Positions 33,027-36,086 of a stretch of 36,086 bases of DNA are shown here, in pieces (the first letter of the stretch is position 1; the number at the start of each line of letters is the position of its first letter). The DNA lies in IMG/VR virus record IMGVR_UViG_3300022822_000049, positions 1 to 36,086 of that record, one strand, 5' to 3'. The position numbers were made by a program, and so were the translations under genes. The stretch comes from a virus. The notes below the pieces were generated by a model. The model saw only the letters and a program-made list of their open reading frames with translations. It searched no databases and was not told the DNA's origin.

Positions 33027-33332
33027 TTATCCGCCTTTTGGAAATTTAACCTTAATTGCTGCGATAGTGTCGGCCCATGTAGTTGTAGAGTTGACTAGAT
33101 CGTCGTACCGCATCTCGTCTTGATTTAACAAATCATACTCTGACTTACGTAAACGAGCGTATTCTAGAGAATTATAAACAGACTCAAGTCGTTTAACTTC
33201 TGCTTCAATTTCTAAATCCGTAGGTTGAGTTTGTTCTGTATCTAGCCACTCTAGTTCTCCATCACGTAACACCCACTGAGCTAACGGTGTTAAAGAGCGT
33301 AGAGCTTCTGCTTTTTCGATATAATCAATCAT
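33027..33332 (-). CDS. Tail-fibre assembly-like small protein
   Basis: A 101-residue helical, acidic protein (LEIEAEVKRLESVYNSLEYA; ADTIAAIKVKFPKG) with WVLRDGELEWLDTEQ near the N terminus, in the style of small chaperone or attachment proteins encoded after fibre genes. It overlaps the upstream fibre gene (ATGA-type) and is followed directly by the DUF5675-like remnant, just as the 131-residue gene is followed by the complete DUF5675-like gene. Function inferred from position. Confidence 0.5.
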   Translation of the reverse strand: MIDYIEKAEALRSLTPLAQWVLRDGELEWLDTEQTQPTDLEIEAEVKRLESVYNSLEYARLRKSEYDLLNQDEMRYDDLVNSTTTWADTIAAIKVKFPKGG

Positions 33333-33796
33333 TGCTTAATCTCCAACGCGTAAAGATGATTGTGACCTGTGTTTATAACAGCAGTAAACCCACTGTTGGA
33401 GCCTTCTTTTTTAACTGCTAAATTATATTCTACAGAGTTTGTTGTATTGGGGCTGTGTAATAATATACCAGATGTTCCTGATCTTCCTGCTGTATTATGC
33501 TCAGAAAATACCATCAAATCAGAACTGCCTGACCTAATACTACAAACAAAAGAGCCATTGCTGCCGTTGGCAATTTGTATGTTAGCAAACAGCATTATTT
33601 TAGAAGATGCATATTTTGGCGTTATATTTAAACTGCCAATTTGATTCGCCGTGTTTACGTTTGTAAATGTTAATGAGTCAATAGCTCCCGCATCTACAAC
33701 TTGTAACACACTACCTGCAGGCATGTTTTCGTCGGCAAGGCTTGCACTTGTAGATACTTTGTTTATACCAGTCGAGCCATTAATTACTGTAGACAT
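33329..33796 (-). CDS. Tail-fibre tip-like beta protein
   Basis: A 155-residue Ser/Asn/Gly-rich beta-strand protein. STVINGSTGINKVSTSASLA at the N terminus looks like a fibre linker; the body (SLNITPKYASSKIMLFANIQ; SVEYNLAVKK; AVINTGHNHLYALEIKQ) follows a trimeric tip-domain pattern found at the distal ends of phage fibres. It is part of the ATGA-coupled fibre cascade. Likely a separately encoded fibre segment or tip. Confidence 0.55.
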   Translation of the reverse strand: MSTVINGSTGINKVSTSASLADENMPAGSVLQVVDAGAIDSLTFTNVNTANQIGSLNITPKYASSKIMLFANIQIANGSNGSFVCSIRSGSSDLMVFSEHNTAGRSGTSGILLHSPNTTNSVEYNLAVKKEGSNSGFTAVINTGHNHLYALEIKQ

Positions 33797-33797
33797 T

Positions 33798-34085
33798 TTA
33801 TGCTCCTAGCTTCTTGCGTAGCTCAGAGATTTTATCTTCTGTCTCGCTAATAAATGTAGTGTCACCAGAGAGTAAAGCTTCTCGTAAACGTCGAGGTGTT
33901 ATTGTCTGCTCTAGCTTTATAATGTCGGAGTAGATAACGTCAATAGGATTAGGCGTATTCGTAATTGCTTTTACATGCCTTCTTTCTCCCTCTGCGTTAC
34001 TGAGCTTAGTTAAGTCATTATGATTTGCGACTATTGGGTCTACAAATAGCTCGCCTTCTTTGTTTTCATAGTAGTTATTAATCAT
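33798..34085 (-). CDS. Small fibre-cluster protein
   Basis: A 95-residue acidic helical protein with no recognised family (MINNYYENKEGELFVDPIVA; KLEQTITPRRLREALLSG; SETEDKISELRKKLG). It is ATGA-coupled with the upstream fibre gene and nearly abuts the next. Helical small proteins at this position usually assist fibre folding or joining; that is all that can be inferred. Confidence 0.5.
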   Translation of the reverse strand: MINNYYENKEGELFVDPIVANHNDLTKLSNAEGERRHVKAITNTPNPIDVIYSDIIKLEQTITPRRLREALLSGDTTFISETEDKISELRKKLGA

Positions 34086-34696
34086 CGTAATTCAAACCAG
34101 TTATTGATTGTGTTGCCAGAAAGTGTAATTTTATACAAGACCTCTACAGGAATAATCTCTTGTAGGTTTCCATCGCCTGAAGCGCCTGACTGCTGAAATT
34201 TTGCGTGTGTTACTGAGTCTAAATCAAGGATTGCAAAACCGCTTCCTGATTGATCAATATAAGCATTAAGCGCAAAAGCTCGATTTGTGTTGTTAGTATA
34301 GTTAGTTGCTGCTGCCCGCGAAGGCTGAACCCAACCCTGACCTAATCCGATGGGCGCGTTTTTAGCTCTTGATAGAAGAGTCACAGTAGCACTTACGGTT
34401 TCATTAACTAAAGATTTAGTAGTTGTGCCGTTGGCATGGGCTTGGTTAACAATAATATTATTAATGTCGGATATTACTTCAACTGTAAAATCTTTATTGT
34501 TGCTAGAAGTACCAGTGACTGTTATCACATCGCCTACTGCGAGGCCAAAATTACCGATGTTGGGTAGCCTTATAGTGTTGCTTGAATTAAAAAAGCTAGT
34601 AGAGCCGCTAACAGATAAAGAACCTGTCAACTCATCAGCGCTAATTGTTTTATTACCCGCATCGTTTTCTATACCTGCCTTAACTGTACCGCTCAT
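34082..34696 (-). CDS. Tail-fibre related beta-rich protein
   Basis: A 204-residue Ser/Thr/Asn/Gly-rich protein. Beta-strand pattern with LPNIGNFGLAVGDVITVTGT and FTVEVISDINNIIVNQA in the first half, and NRAFALNAYIDQSGSGFAIL and VEVLYKITLSGNTINNWFEL in the second. Composition and position fit a virion fibre or tip protein. Start and stop each overlap neighbours by four bases. No enzymatic motif. Confidence 0.5.
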   Translation of the reverse strand: MSGTVKAGIENDAGNKTISADELTGSLSVSGSTSFFNSSNTIRLPNIGNFGLAVGDVITVTGTSSNNKDFTVEVISDINNIIVNQAHANGTTTKSLVNETVSATVTLLSRAKNAPIGLGQGWVQPSRAAATNYTNNTNRAFALNAYIDQSGSGFAILDLDSVTHAKFQQSGASGDGNLQEIIPVEVLYKITLSGNTINNWFELR

Positions 34697-35133
34697 GCTA
34701 AACCTCCAAATACTACGACTGAAATACTAAGCATATCTGTATCTGAGCCTGCACTGTTACTTGTAGATATTGAAAACCCTGTAGTGCTTTGGGAGTGGTA
34801 CGAAAGCATAACAACATTAGAGTCATCTTCTCTATTTGCTGAAATTAAAACAGCGTAAGTGTCTGTGTTCAATGGAGTTTCAAAAGTTAAAGTCCAGTCT
34901 CCTTCGTTAACCCTTACAGGCAAATCGAAGTTTATAGAACTATTAATTGAAACAGTAGGAGTGCCTTTAAAATTAATCCAAGCTGCAGGCAAAAAAGAAG
35001 CTAAACTTTCTTTTGTAGGTATCTCCCCCGACTCATTCGGCAACGTAATCCTTCTGTCTGTGTTTGTGTTAGGCGCTACAAGAGAAACTTTACCTGTACC
35101 GCTTGCGTTTCCTGTTACTACTAATGCACTCAT
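34693..35133 (-). CDS. Tail-fibre tip protein, relative of the C terminus of the large fibre
   Basis: A 146-residue protein. The N-terminal part (VTGNASGTGKVSLVAPNTNT, then ITLPNESGEIPT) is a fibre linker found in many phages. The C-terminal part AAWINFKGTPTVSINSSINF, then LTFETPLNTDTYAVLIS and VVVFGG, follows the same pattern as the last 95 residues of the 779-residue fibre. The chosen start is the ATG that overlaps the upstream TGA as ATGA; an in-frame ATG four codons earlier (35145) is the alternative. Likely a distal tip domain encoded as its own chain. Confidence 0.6.
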   Translation of the reverse strand: MSALVVTGNASGTGKVSLVAPNTNTDRRITLPNESGEIPTKESLASFLPAAWINFKGTPTVSINSSINFDLPVRVNEGDWTLTFETPLNTDTYAVLISANREDDSNVVMLSYHSQSTTGFSISTSNSAGSDTDMLSISVVVFGGLA

Positions 35134-36086
35134 AAAATCACCCATCTTGCGCCAGTAGGCACTGTTACTGTTTTGCCATTAGCAATGCTTATTGGGCCAA
35201 CACTCATAGCATTTTCATTTAATGTGTAATTATTATTCACAGTTGGTGAATTTTCATAAAATACTTTATCTTCACCGCCTCCTTTAGCACCACCACTTTC
35301 GCTAAGTGTTTGTACAACTTCTGCGCTTAATTTATCTAGGGTTACTGCTTCGTTTTGAAGTTTAGCTGTACTAATAGAATCATCAATAGGAGCATTAGCA
35401 GAAGCACTACTTAAAATTCTTACTTCAATAGAAGAAACAGGTGGAGCAGTAGAAAAATTTAAAATATTACCCGAAACAGAGTAATTGTTTGCAGACTGTG
35501 ACACACCACCTACAGTTATAAAACAAGCAAATTTAGAAGGAGGAGCAACTGACAAAGTAAAAGAAGTTTGAGAATTATTACCTGTAAAGGTATCTTCAGT
35601 TAAAGCAACAGCTGACGATGAAGGAATCCAACCAGCATTACTGTAAACATACATGCCAGATTCAGTACTGTTAAAAAACAAAGCACCTACTACTAAATCA
35701 TCACCATCATTGTCTGTTGCCGGGCTAGATGATTTTGCTCCTAAATACCTATCATCAAATTGGTCGTAAAGAGCCAAAGCTGATGCAGCTTGGTTAGTTA
35801 CTTCTGTTCTGTCGTTGCCTGTAGCTGTACGATCTAAAGCAGTTTGAACAGCATCAGCATTAGCACTATTTTCAGAATTTAAAGCAGCTGTTTCAGAAGT
35901 TAAAGCTTTAATAGCATGATGCTTTGAAGAATACTCATCAGACTGATTAGCACCTGCAGCTGCGCTTACTAAAGTATCTTCAGCTTTATTAGCCCATTCT
36001 TCTGAGTAAATTTGTGCGTTAGCAGAGTTTGTTTCAGATGTTTGAGCGTTAGTTTCTGCAGTCTCAGCATCTGTTTTAGCTGTCTG
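35130..36086 (-). CDS. Tail fibre protein, C-terminal part (gene continues past the right edge)
   Basis: The frame is open to the window edge, so this is a partial gene of at least 318 residues. From the edge inwards: an Ala/Ser/Glu/Asn-rich heptad-like region (TAETNAQTSETNSANAQIYS, then EEWANKAEDTL) typical of T7 gp17-type fibre shafts; LYDQFDDRYLGAKSSSPATD; a beta domain TGNNSQTSFTLSVAPP; and a C-terminal domain NAMSVGPISIANGKTVTVPT, then ARWVIL, widespread at fibre ends. A TTG codon at 35777 could be mistaken for a start but upstream sequence is clearly coding. The N-terminal tail-attachment part is outside the window. Confidence 0.8.
   Translation of the reverse strand, partial: QTAKTDAETAETNAQTSETNSANAQIYSEEWANKAEDTLVSAAAGANQSDEYSSKHHAIKALTSETAALNSENSANADAVQTALDRTATGNDRTEVTNQAASALALYDQFDDRYLGAKSSSPATDNDGDDLVVGALFFNSTESGMYVYSNAGWIPSSSAVALTEDTFTGNNSQTSFTLSVAPPSKFACFITVGGVSQSANNYSVSGNILNFSTAPPVSSIEVRILSSASANAPIDDSISTAKLQNEAVTLDKLSAEVVQTLSESGGAKGGGEDKVFYENSPTVNNNYTLNENAMSVGPISIANGKTVTVPTGARWVIL

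Noticed and set aside
35777-35778. Start of the right-edge fibre gene at TTG 35777
   Set aside because: The same frame is open and fibre-like through to the window edge, so the gene is partial and continues outside.

Overview
The window is a large piece of an AT-rich genome of a tailed phage with podovirus-type gene content. It has a short block of replication genes on the + strand (1-6651) that converges on a long block of virion, lysis and tail-fibre genes on the - strand (6665-36086). There is no integrase, tRNA gene, rRNA gene or CRISPR array in view. Genes are tightly packed, and many neighbours overlap by 1-30 bases (ATGA or TAATG junctions). From memory, unchecked, the closest frame of reference is marine podoviruses of the HMO-2011 type combined with an N4-like virion plan: a giant virion RNA polymerase, an N4-gp56-like capsid protein and a late operon that runs against the replication genes. 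A marine alphaproteobacterial host is plausible but is inference.

Left block (+ strand). The window opens in the last codons of a 3'-5' exonuclease carrying the Exo III motif of family A DNA polymerases. Four small genes follow, one rich in Cys like a zinc finger, and then a separate polymerase-domain gene with an apparent TTG start. After it come small unknown genes, a PD-(D/E)XK (RecB-type) exonuclease, two Cys-rich mini-proteins, two membrane mini-proteins, a P-loop recombination ATPase and a probable ssDNA-binding protein. A 12-bp inverted repeat sits exactly at the convergent junction and may terminate transcription from both sides.

Middle block (- strand, read right to left as portal > small protein > scaffold > capsid > terminator > head protein > connector-like protein > ACP > ketosynthase > unknown > large membrane/adhesin virion protein > three internal virion proteins > giant RNA polymerase). 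Two things stand out. The 2087-residue last gene contains all the signature motifs of a T7/N4-type single-subunit RNA polymerase, followed by an HExxH metallopeptidase motif. It is therefore a probable virion-packaged RNA polymerase that enters the cell with the DNA. Second, an acyl carrier protein and a compact beta-ketoacyl synthase with an intact Cys-His-His triad are embedded, translationally coupled, in the middle of the virion operon.

Right block (- strand). A cascade of overlapping tail-fibre genes enters from beyond the right edge. It is followed by a second, larger fibre gene with its own chaperone-like partner, then a lysis module (DUF5675-like candidate lysin, three-helix holin, membrane-anchored coiled-coil protein). 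A 19-codon remnant of a second copy of the DUF5675-like gene lies between the two fibre sets, a scar of fibre-module exchange. No terminase gene is seen and it presumably lies outside the window.

All calls come from reading the sequence by eye. Family assignments rest on visible motifs and memory, not on searches.
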